Below are positions 53,198-62,482 of a DNA stretch of 64,000 nt, piece after piece. The position numbers were made by a program, and so were the translations under genes. The stretch spans positions 1-64,000 of the forward strand of contig NZ_QFNM01000006.1 of NCBI RefSeq assembly GCF_003248455.1, given 5' to 3'. How positions within the stretch are numbered: position 1 is the first letter of the stretch; each line of letters begins with the position of its first letter. The notes under the pieces were generated by a model, which was not told where the DNA came from, made no database searches, and was given only the letters and a program-made list of their open reading frames with translations. The DNA is from Brevundimonas sp. (lineage in GTDB: Bacteria; Pseudomonadota; Alphaproteobacteria; Caulobacterales; Caulobacteraceae).

Positions 53198-54163
53198 CTA
53201 ACCCCGCACCTTCAACACCCGTATCGCCGCCTTCAGCACCCGTTCCCACGGCAGGTCCATCATGTGCTGGATGGCTTGGTTCAGGCGGGGGTCCAGGGTC
53301 TTGAACTCCTGATAGCTGCGCGGCCCGCGAACGGCCTGGCCCTTCCAAGGCCCGCGCGTCGTCTCGTCCGAAGGGCCGAAGACCGCCACCGTCGGAACGC
53401 CCGCCGCCACGGCCAGATGGGTCCAGATGGAGTCCGCCCCGACATAGAGCGCCGCCTGCGACAAGGCCGCCGCCGTCTGCAGCCGCGTCAGCCTGCCCTG
53501 AAGTTCGATAACCCGCGCGCGCGGCACGGCGTAGCGGATGGTGTGGGCGGCCTCGCGGTCCACCTCCTCGCCCACGATCATCAGCCGCCCGCCCGCCAGG
53601 GGCCCGTCGTCGGCCAGCAGCTGGGCCGCCACCTTGGCGTAGCGTTCGGCGGGCCAGCGCTTGCCCATCCATTCCACGCCCGGTCCGACCGCCAGGATCG
53701 GCCCCTCTCCGCCCGATGCGGGAAACAGCGCCCTGGCCTCGGCCAGGGTCTGTTCCGAGAAGAACAGGCGCGGCGCCGGCGTCTCTTCCGGCTCCAGCTT
53801 CAGCACCGCGGCGGCCGCCTCGACGGCGTGCAGGCCGGGCTGCGCCTTGCCGCGCACCGCCCGCCGCTCGCGCCGCAGCTTGCCCGACAGGTCCGAGCCG
53901 CGCATGTCCACGACCAGGCCCCATTTTGTCCCGCGCACCTGGTTCCACAGGGCGATCCATTCGAAATGGCCTTCGCGCTCCAGCACGATCAGCTTCGTCA
54001 GGCGCGGCGTGTCGGCGAACAGCGGCGCGCTGGCGGCCGATCCGACGATGGTGAAGGTCGCCTGGGGCAGGCTGTCGACCAGATGCGCCAGCACGCCTGA
54101 CGACAAGACCGCGTCCTCGGCGTCGGCCTCGGCGATGTACAGGATGGGGAACCGCCCGATCAT
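53198..54163 (-). CDS. Glycosyltransferase family 9 (heptosyltransferase-like)
   Basis: A 321-aa protein of the LPS heptosyltransferase family. It has LVVDMRGSDLSGKLRR in the N-terminal domain and the donor-site VGADSIWTHLAVAAGVPTVAVFGPSD in the C-terminal domain. It probably builds LPS core or another surface sugar. Near its end, NQAIQHMMDLPWERV is typical. Confidence 0.85.
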   Translation of the reverse strand: MIGRFPILYIAEADAEDAVLSSGVLAHLVDSLPQATFTIVGSAASAPLFADTPRLTKLIVLEREGHFEWIALWNQVRGTKWGLVVDMRGSDLSGKLRRERRAVRGKAQPGLHAVEAAAAVLKLEPEETPAPRLFFSEQTLAEARALFPASGGEGPILAVGPGVEWMGKRWPAERYAKVAAQLLADDGPLAGGRLMIVGEEVDREAAHTIRYAVPRARVIELQGRLTRLQTAAALSQAALYVGADSIWTHLAVAAGVPTVAVFGPSDETTRGPWKGQAVRGPRSYQEFKTLDPRLNQAIQHMMDLPWERVLKAAIRVLKVRG

Positions 54164-54249
54164 GGGCTCAGGACTACAGGGATTCTATCGCAGGTTCAGC
54201 GCCAAACGACTGTTTCCACAGGCGGACGTCCTGCGTTACAGCGACGCGC

Positions 54250-54483
54250 ATGAGCCATCTCCCCGACCCCGCCGCGACCGCCGCCCTGGAACGCTTCAAG
54301 GCCCAGCGCGTCACCGCCCCGTATAGGCTGGACCTGATATCGAGGGGCGCGACCATCTCCTACGAGGACGGGACGGCCGTGGACATGGTCTCGGAAAAGG
54401 CGCGGCTGGAGGCGGTCGTGGCCGACATGGACCGCCGCATCGCCCGGCTGGAGCGAACCTTCGACGCAGATCGCCAGGGGTGA
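54250..54483 (+). CDS. Hypothetical protein (77 aa)
   Basis: A small soluble protein with a C-terminal helix rich in Arg/Glu (MVSEKARLEAVVADMDRRIA) likely to form a coiled coil. No family recognised. It overlaps the next gene by 4 nt, so it is probably made with the cysteine-cluster protein. Confidence 0.65.
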   Translation: MSHLPDPAATAALERFKAQRVTAPYRLDLISRGATISYEDGTAVDMVSEKARLEAVVADMDRRIARLERTFDADRQG

Positions 54484-55025
54484 GCCTGCCCCTTCTGCCC
54501 GAACGGACCTGCGGCGGCTGCGTCGAATGCTGCCGGGTCATTCCGCTGGACCTGCCCGAACTGGCCAAGCCGACGGGCGAACTGTGCGCCTATTGCATCG
54601 ACGGCGCCGGCTGTTCGGTTCACGAAATCCGGCCGAACGCCTGCCGCGTCTGGTTCTGCCTGTGGCGCGTGATCGAACTGGACGAGCGTTGGCGGCCCGA
54701 CCGCAGCGGCGTGATCGTGCGTCCCGACGGGATCGAGGACGGGATCATCACCCTTTATGTCCTGCGCCGCTCGGACTTCCTGGCCTCGACTGACCTGTTC
54801 GTCACCGTCGCCGGCTGGATCGCAGAGGGGATACAGGTCGCGCTCAGCATCCCCGGTCCGGTCGGAACCTATCCGGCGCGCGCCGTCGTCACCGACTGGC
54901 TGCTTCCTGCGGTCGAGGCCGGCGATCCGCAGGCCTTCCTGACCCGCGTGATCCGTTCCCTCGACAAGCTGGCCGAACATGACTTCCAGCCCGACGGCGT
55001 CGTGGCGCGCTATGCGGTGGTTTGA
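54480..55025 (+). CDS. Cysteine-cluster protein (YkgJ-like)
   Basis: A 181-aa protein with nine cysteines in the first 60 residues: C11, C14, C17, C18, C36, C39, C45, C55, C60 (CGGCVECC, LCAYC, GCSVHE, ACRVWFC). This matches the zinc/iron cluster layout of YkgJ-like proteins. The start is GTG overlapping the upstream stop. The biological role is unknown. Confidence 0.8.
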   Translation: MSLPLLPERTCGGCVECCRVIPLDLPELAKPTGELCAYCIDGAGCSVHEIRPNACRVWFCLWRVIELDERWRPDRSGVIVRPDGIEDGIITLYVLRRSDFLASTDLFVTVAGWIAEGIQVALSIPGPVGTYPARAVVTDWLLPAVEAGDPQAFLTRVIRSLDKLAEHDFQPDGVVARYAVV

Positions 55026-55036
55026 CGCGAAGGTTC

Positions 55037-55068
55037 TTCATCCTGTGCCTTGCGCCTAGGATGACGGA
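55037..55068. repeat. Family A repeat fragment, single hairpin
   Basis: TTCATCCTGTGccttgCGCCTAGGATGACGG: one family A tip with a degenerate stem, between the cysteine-cluster and YgfZ-like genes. Confidence 0.55.
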
Positions 55069-55140
55069 CAGGGGGAGGCGGCTCGAGGGAAATGCCGCCC
55101 CATCCCTTTCTTCCGGCCGTCCCACCCCCATCTAGCCCCC

Positions 55141-55944
55141 ATGCCCATCGCCCGCCTCGACAGCCGCGCCCTGATCGCCGTGACCGGCCCGGAGGCCAGA
55201 CCCTTTCTGCACAATCTGCTGACCCAGGATGTCGAGACCCTGGGCGAGAACGAACTGCGGTTCGGCGCCCTGCTCTCCCCGCCCGGCCGGCTGCTGTTCG
55301 ACCTGTTCGTCCTGGGCCAGGCCGACGGCGTGCTGCTGGACGTCGCGGCCGCCCGGCGCGAGGCCCTGATCCAGCGGCTGTCGATGTACAGGCTCCGCGC
55401 CCAGGTCCAGGTCGCCGCCGACGACCGCCCCGTCTTCGCCGCCTGGCCCGATGCGCCCGACGGCTTCATGATCGATCCGCGCACGCCCCTGATGGGCGGC
55501 CGGCGTTACGGCGAGGCGACGCCCGACGCCGCCGAAGCCGACTATGACGCCCATCGCCTGTCGGTCGGCGTGCCCGACCCCGCCGCCGACGCCCCCCAGG
55601 ACAAGACTTATCCGATCGAGGCCGATTTCGACCTGCTGAACGGCATCGACTTCCACAAGGGCTGTTTCGTCGGCCAGGAGACGACCTCGCGCATGAAGCG
55701 GCGCGGCGCGATCAAGAACCGGATGCTGCCGCTCGATTTCGACGGCCCGCCCCCCGCCTTCGGCGCCGAGGTGCTGAAGGGCGAACTGCGCGCGGGCGAG
55801 GTGCTGTCGGGCCGGGACGGTTCGGTCATGGCCCTGCTGCGGATCGACCGGCTCGACGGCGACCTGACGGTGGACAGCCGCCCGGTGCGCTTGCGCAAGC
55901 CCGCCTGGATGGGCGAGGACATTCTCCCTTCCTCCGACGCATGA
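55141..55944 (+). CDS. ygfZ: YgfZ/GcvT-like folate-binding protein
   Basis: A 267-aa protein related to GcvT. The YgfZ signature KGCFVGQETTSRM is seen near residue 175, with the N-terminal LIAVTGPEARPFLHNLLTQDV. YgfZ uses folate to help assemble or repair Fe-S enzymes. It is followed 10 bp later by an SDR gene. Confidence 0.9.
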   Translation: MPIARLDSRALIAVTGPEARPFLHNLLTQDVETLGENELRFGALLSPPGRLLFDLFVLGQADGVLLDVAAARREALIQRLSMYRLRAQVQVAADDRPVFAAWPDAPDGFMIDPRTPLMGGRRYGEATPDAAEADYDAHRLSVGVPDPAADAPQDKTYPIEADFDLLNGIDFHKGCFVGQETTSRMKRRGAIKNRMLPLDFDGPPPAFGAEVLKGELRAGEVLSGRDGSVMALLRIDRLDGDLTVDSRPVRLRKPAWMGEDILPSSDA

Positions 55945-55954
55945 GACCTCCGCC

Positions 55955-56713
55955 ATGAAGCTCGCCGACCAGATCGTCCTCGTCACCGGCGGCGCGCGCG
56001 GCGTGGGCGCCGCCTGCGTCCGCGCCTTCGCCCGCGAAGGCGCTCGCGTCGTCGTCAACTGGCGCGCCAGCGGCGAGGCGGCGAACGCCCTGGCCGCCGA
56101 GATCGGCGACCGCGCCGTCGCCCTTCAGGCCGACGTGACCGACCGCGCCGCCGTGGACGCCATGGTCGCCGCCGCACGAGACCGTTTCGACGCCCCTGTG
56201 ACCACTGTCGTCAACAACGCCCTGGACTACAGCTTCAACGGCGACGCGCGGTCCCAGATGACCGCCATCGGCTGGGACGAGATGGACCGCCAGTTCTCGA
56301 CCGTGGTGCGCGGCGCCCTGAATCTGATCCAGGCTACGGCGCCCGGCATGGCCGCCGGCCGGTTCGGCCGCGTGATCAACATCGGCACCAACCTGTTCCA
56401 GAATCCGGTCGTGCCCTATCACGACTACACCGCCGCCAAGGCCGCCCTGCTCAGCCTGACCCGCACCGCCGCCGGCGACCTGGGGCCGGACGGGATCACC
56501 GTCAACATGGTCTCGGGCGGCCTCTTGCGCACCACCGACGCCAGCGCCGCCACCCCCGAGGCCGTCTTCGACCTGATCGCCGGCATGACCCCGCTGCGCA
56601 GCGTCACCACCCCGCAGGAGTTCGCCGACGCCGTCCTCTTCTTCGCCAGCCCTTGGAGCCGTGCGGTGACGGGTCAGAACCTGGTGGTCGACGGCGGCCT
56701 AGTTCGAGACTGA
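55955..56713 (+). CDS. Short-chain dehydrogenase/reductase (3-oxoacyl-ACP reductase type)
   Basis: A 252-aa SDR enzyme. The cofactor motif is TGGARGVGAAC at the N-terminus, NNALDY stands where NNAG usually occurs, and the catalytic tyrosine and lysine are in YHDYTAAK. Ending in TGQNLVVDGGLVRD, it follows the fatty acid or polyketide reductase pattern. It is likely co-transcribed with the YgfZ-like gene. Confidence 0.88.
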   Translation: MKLADQIVLVTGGARGVGAACVRAFAREGARVVVNWRASGEAANALAAEIGDRAVALQADVTDRAAVDAMVAAARDRFDAPVTTVVNNALDYSFNGDARSQMTAIGWDEMDRQFSTVVRGALNLIQATAPGMAAGRFGRVINIGTNLFQNPVVPYHDYTAAKAALLSLTRTAAGDLGPDGITVNMVSGGLLRTTDASAATPEAVFDLIAGMTPLRSVTTPQEFADAVLFFASPWSRAVTGQNLVVDGGLVRD

Positions 56714-56809
56714 AATGGCGCCGCGGGCCGGTCGTGCGACGCGCATGTCGCCCTGGGTTCGTCCTGCCGCCGCCCCAGGATGCGATCTGGGGCAAGGGAC
56801 GGCTCTCTG

Positions 56810-58261
56810 TCAGTCCCGCCGCTTTTTGCGGCCCTTGGTCGTCGCCGCGGGCGCATGGGCAAGGCGCAGCAGATTGGCGGCGCCGGGCGCCCCGAACGGC
56901 GTGCCCGCCAGGATCAGGATGCGCTGGCCGGGCTGGGCCAGGCCGTATTTGACCGCGCTCTCGACCGCATCGTCGGTGACGGCCTCCAGCGAATCCGGCT
57001 GATCGCCCAGGCGCGGCTCCAGCCCCCAGACCAAGGCCAGGCGGCGCGCGGTGTTGGGGTTGGGCGTCAGCACCAGGATCGGCTTCAACGGCCGTTCGCG
57101 GGCCATGCGCCGCGCCGTGCCGCCCAGGGTGGTGAACACCACCAGACAGCCGGTCGAGGGGGCGTTGGCCGCCATCGCGGCGGCGCCGACCAGGGCGTCC
57201 ACATCGTGTTCGTCCATGCCGGCATGTTCGGCGCCCATCAGGCTGGGCCACATCGGATCGCGTTCGACCCGCTCGATGATCCGGCTCATGATGCCGACGG
57301 ATTCCAGCGGATAGTCGCCCGACGCTGTCTCGGCCGACAACATCAGGGCGTCGGCGCCCTCGTAGACGGCGTTGGCGACATCGGTCGCTTCGGCCCGCGT
57401 CGGCGCCGGGGCGCTGGTCATGGATTCCAGCATCTGGGTGGCCACGATCACCGGCACGCCGCGATTGCGGGCCGCGCGGACGATCTCCTTCTGGGCGACC
57501 GGCACTTCTTCGGGATCCATCTCCACGCCCAGGTCGCCGCGCGCCACCATGACCCCGTCGCAATAGTCCAGGATGGCTTCCAGGTCGGCCAGGGCGGCCG
57601 GCTTCTCGATCTTGGCCAGGCAGGCCGCCTGACCGTTCACGATCCGCTTCAGCTCGGCCATGTCCTCGGGCTTCTGCACGAAGCTCAGCGCCACCCAGTC
57701 CACACCCATCCGCAGGGCGAAGGCCAGGTCCTCGCGGTCCTTGGGCGTCAGGGCCGAGACCGGGATCACCGCCTCGGGCACCGCGACACCCTTGCGGTCC
57801 GACAGTTTCGAGCCGCTCTCGACCGTCACATCGGCCCAGTCGTCGGTGCGATCTCCGACGCGCAGGCGCACCCGCCCGTCGTCCAGCAACAGCAGCATCC
57901 CCTTGCGCAGGGCCTTGAAGATTTCCGGGTGCGGCATCTGCACCCGCGACGCATCGCCCGGCGTCGGATCCAGGTCGAAGCGCATCGTGTGGCCCGGTTT
58001 GACGGCAATCTCGACATCCTTGAACCGACCGAGCCGCAGCTTGGGCCCCTGCAGGTCGGCCAGCACGCCCAACGGCCGCTGCAACGCCATCTCGGCCCCG
58101 CGCACGGCCTTCAAGGCGGCGGCGTGGTCCTCGTGCGAGCCGTGGCTGAAGTTCAGGCGAAACACATCGACCCCGGCCTGAGCCAGCGCCTTGACGGTGC
58201 TGGGCGCGCGGCTTGCGGGGCCCAGGGTCGCGACGATGCGGGCGCGGCGGGCTCGATTCAT
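56810..58261 (-). CDS. pyk: Pyruvate kinase
   Basis: Makes pyruvate and ATP from phosphoenolpyruvate at the end of glycolysis (483 aa). RARIVATLGPAS and FRLNFSHGSHEDH near the N-terminus, the catalytic CLAKIEKPAAL and GVMVARGDLGVEM, and the C-terminal allosteric domain are all present. The ATG giving MNRARRARIVATLG is used. A small reading frame lies just upstream. Confidence 0.96.
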   Translation of the reverse strand: MNRARRARIVATLGPASRAPSTVKALAQAGVDVFRLNFSHGSHEDHAAALKAVRGAEMALQRPLGVLADLQGPKLRLGRFKDVEIAVKPGHTMRFDLDPTPGDASRVQMPHPEIFKALRKGMLLLLDDGRVRLRVGDRTDDWADVTVESGSKLSDRKGVAVPEAVIPVSALTPKDREDLAFALRMGVDWVALSFVQKPEDMAELKRIVNGQAACLAKIEKPAALADLEAILDYCDGVMVARGDLGVEMDPEEVPVAQKEIVRAARNRGVPVIVATQMLESMTSAPAPTRAEATDVANAVYEGADALMLSAETASGDYPLESVGIMSRIIERVERDPMWPSLMGAEHAGMDEHDVDALVGAAAMAANAPSTGCLVVFTTLGGTARRMARERPLKPILVLTPNPNTARRLALVWGLEPRLGDQPDSLEAVTDDAVESAVKYGLAQPGQRILILAGTPFGAPGAANLLRLAHAPAATTKGRKKRRD

Positions 58262-58271
58262 GAACGTTTCC

Positions 58272-58352
58272 TTATTGGCGCTCAGAGGCGATTTGTCCCT
58301 TACTGCCCATGAAAATCGTTTCGCGTAAGGCCGCCTTCCCCTCGGGAAACAT
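58272..58352 (-). CDS. Possible short leader ORF before pyk
   Basis: A 26-codon frame starting at ATG (58350-58352) and ending TAA 10 bp before the pyk start. The peptide would have GSKGQIASERQ at the end. It could be a leader or simply chance; codon use is mixed and no strong ribosome binding site is seen. Confidence 0.2.
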   Translation of the reverse strand: MFPEGKAALRETIFMGSKGQIASERQ

Positions 58353-58377
58353 GAGTTGAGGCTCCCGAAACAGGAGT

Positions 58378-60099
58378 TTATCGCGCCGGTGTCAAGGCTG
58401 TCGCCGGGCAATCCGCCACCGCAAATCCGTTCAGGTCGATGCAGCGGCCCTCGACCGGGGGCGCGGCCACGCCGATGACGTGCGCCAGGGTCGGGGCGAT
58501 GTCGATCGTGCGGATCGGCAGGAAGCGCTCCTCGGGCTTCGCGCCGGGCCACCAGAAGATGATGGGGACGCGGCGGTCGAATTCGAACGGGGTGCCGTGT
58601 CCGCTCAAAGTGCCGCCGACACGGCCGCCGCCGTTGACGTTCTGGGCCAGGGCGAACTGGATGTCGGGCGAACGCTCGGCCACGGTCGACAGGCGCATCC
58701 GCTCGCGGATCGTCATCATCTCCGGCTGGCGGCTGTCGGGGATCGCTTCGGCCAGCAGGCGGTCGCGGGTCTCGGCGAAGGCGACGTCGGGCAGTCCGCG
58801 CAGCATCTCTACGGCGGCCTCGGCGACCTGGGTCCGCAACGGGTCCGGCAGGGATTTGCGCTCGGCGTCGGCGACCATCAGGCCGCTGCCGCCCGCCTGA
58901 AGCGGGTCGGCCGCCAGGTCGAACCGCGTCTTCAGGGCCGTGTTGACCGCCTGGATCGCATCCGTATCCAGACGCCGCGCGTGGGGATAGCCTTGGGCGT
59001 GCAGACGCTCCACGAAGTCCGAGCCGCCATGGTCGGCCGTCAGCACCACCAGGACGCCGCCCGGAACCTGGGCCAACTGGTCCAGAAGAGCGCCAAGCGC
59101 CACGTCCAGGCGGTGCATCTGTTCGCACATCTCGGGCCCCTGGGTGCCATAGGCATGGCCGATGCGGTCGGTCGCAGACAGGCTGACGCCCAGCATGTCC
59201 GTCGCCGTCCCCTGCCCCAGCTTCTGCGTCTCCAGCAGATATTCGGCGGCCTTCAGCGTCTGTTCGTCCAGCAGCGGCGTGTTGTCGAACGCCAGCTTGG
59301 CGGGCGGCAGCTGCGAATGGAAGGTCTGACCGCGGATGATCCAGTCCCCGGCCAGGGCGCGGCATTCGTCGTTCCGATAGTCCCAAGTCACCGGATTGGC
59401 CGCCAGCCAGGCGTTGAAGGCGCGATTGAAGCCGGCGACGGGCGCCAGTTTGCGCTCGGCCGTCTGGCCCGGCTCGACATAGGTCGTCAGTCCGAAGCCG
59501 TCGGTGAACCAGAAGGCCTGGCCCTGATGGCCCGCCAGATTGATGGCGCCGCGGTCCTTGCCCGAAACGCCGAACACCTTGCTGTCCGGGCTGACGGCCT
59601 TCAGCCAGTCGCCCAGCGTCGTGGCCTGGAGCTGTTCGGTTCCGACCGGTCCGTTGTCCGTGTCGTCGCGGCCGTGGGCCAGGTGGTTGCGCGCGGAGGC
59701 CAGGCAATAGACCTCCTTGCCCGTCCTGGCGTCGATCCAGTCGTTCGCCGGAAGGCCGGTCTCGACCGGATGCATCCCGGTCAGGACGGTGGAGTGGCCG
59801 GGGCAGGTCTCGGTCAGACCATGGGTCTGATAGCCGTTGATCGACACCAGCCCCTGGTCGGCCATGCGACGCAGGCCGGCGGTGTAGCGACCGCGATACT
59901 GATCGAACAGATTGGCGCTGAACTGGTCGACCACGATGGTCACGATCAGCTTGGGCGGCGCCAGGGGCGCGGCCGACGACGCCGGCTGAACCGAGTTCGG
60001 AACCGATCCCTGAACTCGAGCCTGAGCGACGCCCGCCATCGACAAGGCGCCCAACACCGCCAGGGCGGCGCGACGCGACACGGATTTGGCCAGGGACAT
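58378..60099 (-). CDS. Secreted alkaline phosphatase family protein (PhoK/PafA-like)
   Basis: A 573-aa exported phosphatase. The signal peptide (RRAALAVLGALSMAGVAQA) has a twin-arginine-like start. The nucleophile is a threonine near residue 98 in TETCPGHST, the metal aspartate is in VVDQF (about 58), and LTADHGGSDF is the second metal site. It likely releases phosphate from organic phosphoesters. ATG 60099 is chosen with GGAG 8 nt upstream; a GTG three codons earlier is possible. Confidence 0.9.
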   Translation of the reverse strand: MSLAKSVSRRAALAVLGALSMAGVAQARVQGSVPNSVQPASSAAPLAPPKLIVTIVVDQFSANLFDQYRGRYTAGLRRMADQGLVSINGYQTHGLTETCPGHSTVLTGMHPVETGLPANDWIDARTGKEVYCLASARNHLAHGRDDTDNGPVGTEQLQATTLGDWLKAVSPDSKVFGVSGKDRGAINLAGHQGQAFWFTDGFGLTTYVEPGQTAERKLAPVAGFNRAFNAWLAANPVTWDYRNDECRALAGDWIIRGQTFHSQLPPAKLAFDNTPLLDEQTLKAAEYLLETQKLGQGTATDMLGVSLSATDRIGHAYGTQGPEMCEQMHRLDVALGALLDQLAQVPGGVLVVLTADHGGSDFVERLHAQGYPHARRLDTDAIQAVNTALKTRFDLAADPLQAGGSGLMVADAERKSLPDPLRTQVAEAAVEMLRGLPDVAFAETRDRLLAEAIPDSRQPEMMTIRERMRLSTVAERSPDIQFALAQNVNGGGRVGGTLSGHGTPFEFDRRVPIIFWWPGAKPEERFLPIRTIDIAPTLAHVIGVAAPPVEGRCIDLNGFAVADCPATALTPAR

Positions 60100-60181
60100 A
60101 GACGACACTCCAACGACAGGCTAGCGGCCTCTAGCGGCTGCGGATTGCATCTGCATGACAGGCGCGAAGACGCGCCCGCCC

Positions 60182-61126
60182 CTAATGCGTTTCCTCGCCG
60201 CGCAGGCGCCCGACCTGATGAACGATCAGCACGACCAGCCCGCCGACGATCAGGCCCGCGACAGCCGAGACCGCAGCGGTCGTCAGCCAGCCCGTCACCG
60301 CGCCCAGCGGCCCGCTCGCCTGGGCCACGGCGTGGGACAGATGCTCCAGCGGCGCAGCCGGCCAATGCAGGCCCAGCGTATGCGACCCGTGGACCAGGAT
60401 GCCGCCCCCGACCCACAGCATGGCCGCCGTCCCGATGGCCGACAGGGCGCTCATCACCACCGGCATCCCCTTGACCAGGCCGCGCCCCACGCCTCGCACC
60501 CCGGCGCTGGGGCGTTCGGCCAGGGCCAGGCCGATGTCGTCCATCTTCACGATCAGCCCGACCGCTCCATAGACGGCCACCGTCATGGCGACCCCGACCA
60601 CCGCCAGCACCGCCGCCTGCGTCAGGATCGGCTGGGCCGCCACATCGGCCAGGGCGATGGCCATGATCTCGGCCGACAGGATCAGATCGGTGCGCACCGC
60701 CCCCGCCACCGTCGTCTTCTCCAGGGCCGCCGCATCGCCGGTCTGGACCCTGTCTTCGCCATGACCGCCGCCGCCAAGGGCCTCCAGCAGTTTCTCGGCG
60801 CCCTCGAAGCACAGATAGGTCCCGCCGCACATCAGGATCGGCGTGATGGCCCAGGGCGCGAAGGCGCTCAACAACAGCGCCGCCGGCAGGATGAAGATCA
60901 GCTTGTTGCGGAAAGACCCCAGGGCGATCTTGCCGATGATCGGCAATTCGCGGCTAGGAGACAGGCCGGCGACATAGCGCGGCGTCACCGCCGCATCGTC
61001 CACCACCACCCCCGCCGCCTTGGTCGAGGCCTTGCCGGCGGCGGCCCCGACATCGTCCAGCGAGGCGGCGGCCAGTTTGGCGATGCCGGCGACATCGTCC
61101 AGCAGCGCGATCAATCCAGAAGGCAT
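60182..61126 (-). CDS. DUF808-family membrane protein
   Basis: A 314-aa protein with several helices. LIALLDDVAGIAKLAAASLDD near the N-terminus, VDDAAVTPRYVAGLSPSREL and LFILPAALLL-type helices match the DUF808 (YedI-like) family. Role unknown. It begins 6 bp after the aminotransferase stop, and may be its operon partner. Confidence 0.88.
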   Translation of the reverse strand: MPSGLIALLDDVAGIAKLAAASLDDVGAAAGKASTKAAGVVVDDAAVTPRYVAGLSPSRELPIIGKIALGSFRNKLIFILPAALLLSAFAPWAITPILMCGGTYLCFEGAEKLLEALGGGGHGEDRVQTGDAAALEKTTVAGAVRTDLILSAEIMAIALADVAAQPILTQAAVLAVVGVAMTVAVYGAVGLIVKMDDIGLALAERPSAGVRGVGRGLVKGMPVVMSALSAIGTAAMLWVGGGILVHGSHTLGLHWPAAPLEHLSHAVAQASGPLGAVTGWLTTAAVSAVAGLIVGGLVVLIVHQVGRLRGEETH

Positions 61127-61132
61127 GGTCGG

Positions 61133-62341
61133 TCAGTCTTCCCGGTAAGGCGGAATGTTGACGCCCTGCGATTTCAGATAGGATTTGATGTTGCGCGCGG
61201 CCTGGCGGATGCGCTGCTCGTTCTCGACCAGGGCGATGCGGACGAAGCCCTCGCCGTTCTCGCCATAGCCGACGCCCGCCGCCACCGCGACCTTGGCGTG
61301 GGTCAGAAGCTGTTTGGAGAACTCCAGGCTGCCCATATGGGCCAGCGCCGGCGGCAGCGGCGCCCAGGCGAACATGGAGGCGGCGGGTTTGGGAATGTCC
61401 CAACCCGCGCGGCCGAAGCTGTCGATCAGCACGTCGCGGCGACGGTGATACAGTTTGCGGTTCTGCTCGACGATGTCCTGCGGTCCGTTCAGCGCCGCGC
61501 AGGCGGCCGCCTGGATCGGCGTGAAGGCGCCGTAGTCGAGATAGGACTTCACCCGCGCCATGGCCGCGATCAGCTTCCTGGCGCCGACCGCGAACCCCAT
61601 GCGCCAGCCCGCCATGCTGTAGGTCTTGGACAGGGAGGTGAATTCGATCGCCACGTCCTTGGCGCCCGGAACCTGCAGGATCGAGACCGTCGGCTTGCCG
61701 TCGTAATACAGTTCCGAATAGGCCAGGTCGCTGATGATCCACAGGTCGTTCGACTTGGCGAAGTCCACGACGCGCTCATAGAAGGCCAGGTCCACGGTCT
61801 CGGCCGTCGGGTTCGACGGATAGTTCATCACCAGAATCTTGGGCCGGGGCACGGTGAAGGCCATCGCCCGCTCCAGCGCCTGGAAATACTTTTCGTCCGG
61901 CGTGGTCGGCACGCTGCGGATCGCGGCCCCGGCGATGATGAAGCCGAAGGTGTGGATCGGATAGGAGGGATTGGGCGCCAGGATCACGTCGCCCGGCTCG
62001 GTGATGGCGGTGGCCAGGCTGGCCAGACCTTCCTTGGAGCCCATGGTGACGATCACCTCGGTCTCGGGGTCCAGATCGACGCCGAAGCGGCGGCCATAGT
62101 AGTTGGCCTGGGCGCGACGCAGGCCCGGAATGCCCCGCGACGCCGAATAGCCGTGAGCGTCGGGCTTGCGCGCCACCTCGATCAGCTTGTCGATCACATG
62201 CTGGGGCGGCGGCAGGTCGGGGTTGCCCATCCCAAGGTCGATCACGTCCTCGCCCGCCGCACGGGCCGCCGCGCGCATCGCATTGGTCTCGGCGATGACA
62301 TAGGGCGGCAACCGCTTCATGCGGTAGAATTCTTCGGACAT
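61133..62341 (-). CDS. PLP-dependent aminotransferase class I/II (AlaC-like)
   Basis: A 402-aa aminotransferase. The PLP lysine is in TSLSKTYSMAGWRMGF, and MGNPDLPPP, HGYSASRGIPGLRRA and NYPSNPTAE are typical of the AlaC/alanine-glutamate type. The start giving MSEEFYRMKRLPPYV is used; a longer frame upstream is not conserved. Its neighbour is DUF808 rather than homoserine dehydrogenase. Confidence 0.9.
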   Translation of the reverse strand: MSEEFYRMKRLPPYVIAETNAMRAAARAAGEDVIDLGMGNPDLPPPQHVIDKLIEVARKPDAHGYSASRGIPGLRRAQANYYGRRFGVDLDPETEVIVTMGSKEGLASLATAITEPGDVILAPNPSYPIHTFGFIIAGAAIRSVPTTPDEKYFQALERAMAFTVPRPKILVMNYPSNPTAETVDLAFYERVVDFAKSNDLWIISDLAYSELYYDGKPTVSILQVPGAKDVAIEFTSLSKTYSMAGWRMGFAVGARKLIAAMARVKSYLDYGAFTPIQAAACAALNGPQDIVEQNRKLYHRRRDVLIDSFGRAGWDIPKPAASMFAWAPLPPALAHMGSLEFSKQLLTHAKVAVAAGVGYGENGEGFVRIALVENEQRIRQAARNIKSYLKSQGVNIPPYRED

Positions 62342-62482
62342 GACAGGCTCGGCGTTCGGGATGGCGGGCCGACGGATGGCCCAGCCAGCGATTAGCGCGC
62401 CTGGCGCCGCCCGCACCAGCATCAAAGGCGGTTTTTTACCCCGCGGACCAACGAATCCTGGCGCCCGCGAACGATCCAGGCC

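Noticed and set aside
56810..59707. A 965-codon minus-strand frame
   Set aside because: Only the last 483 codons are pyruvate kinase; the rest is the wrong frame of the phosphatase gene.
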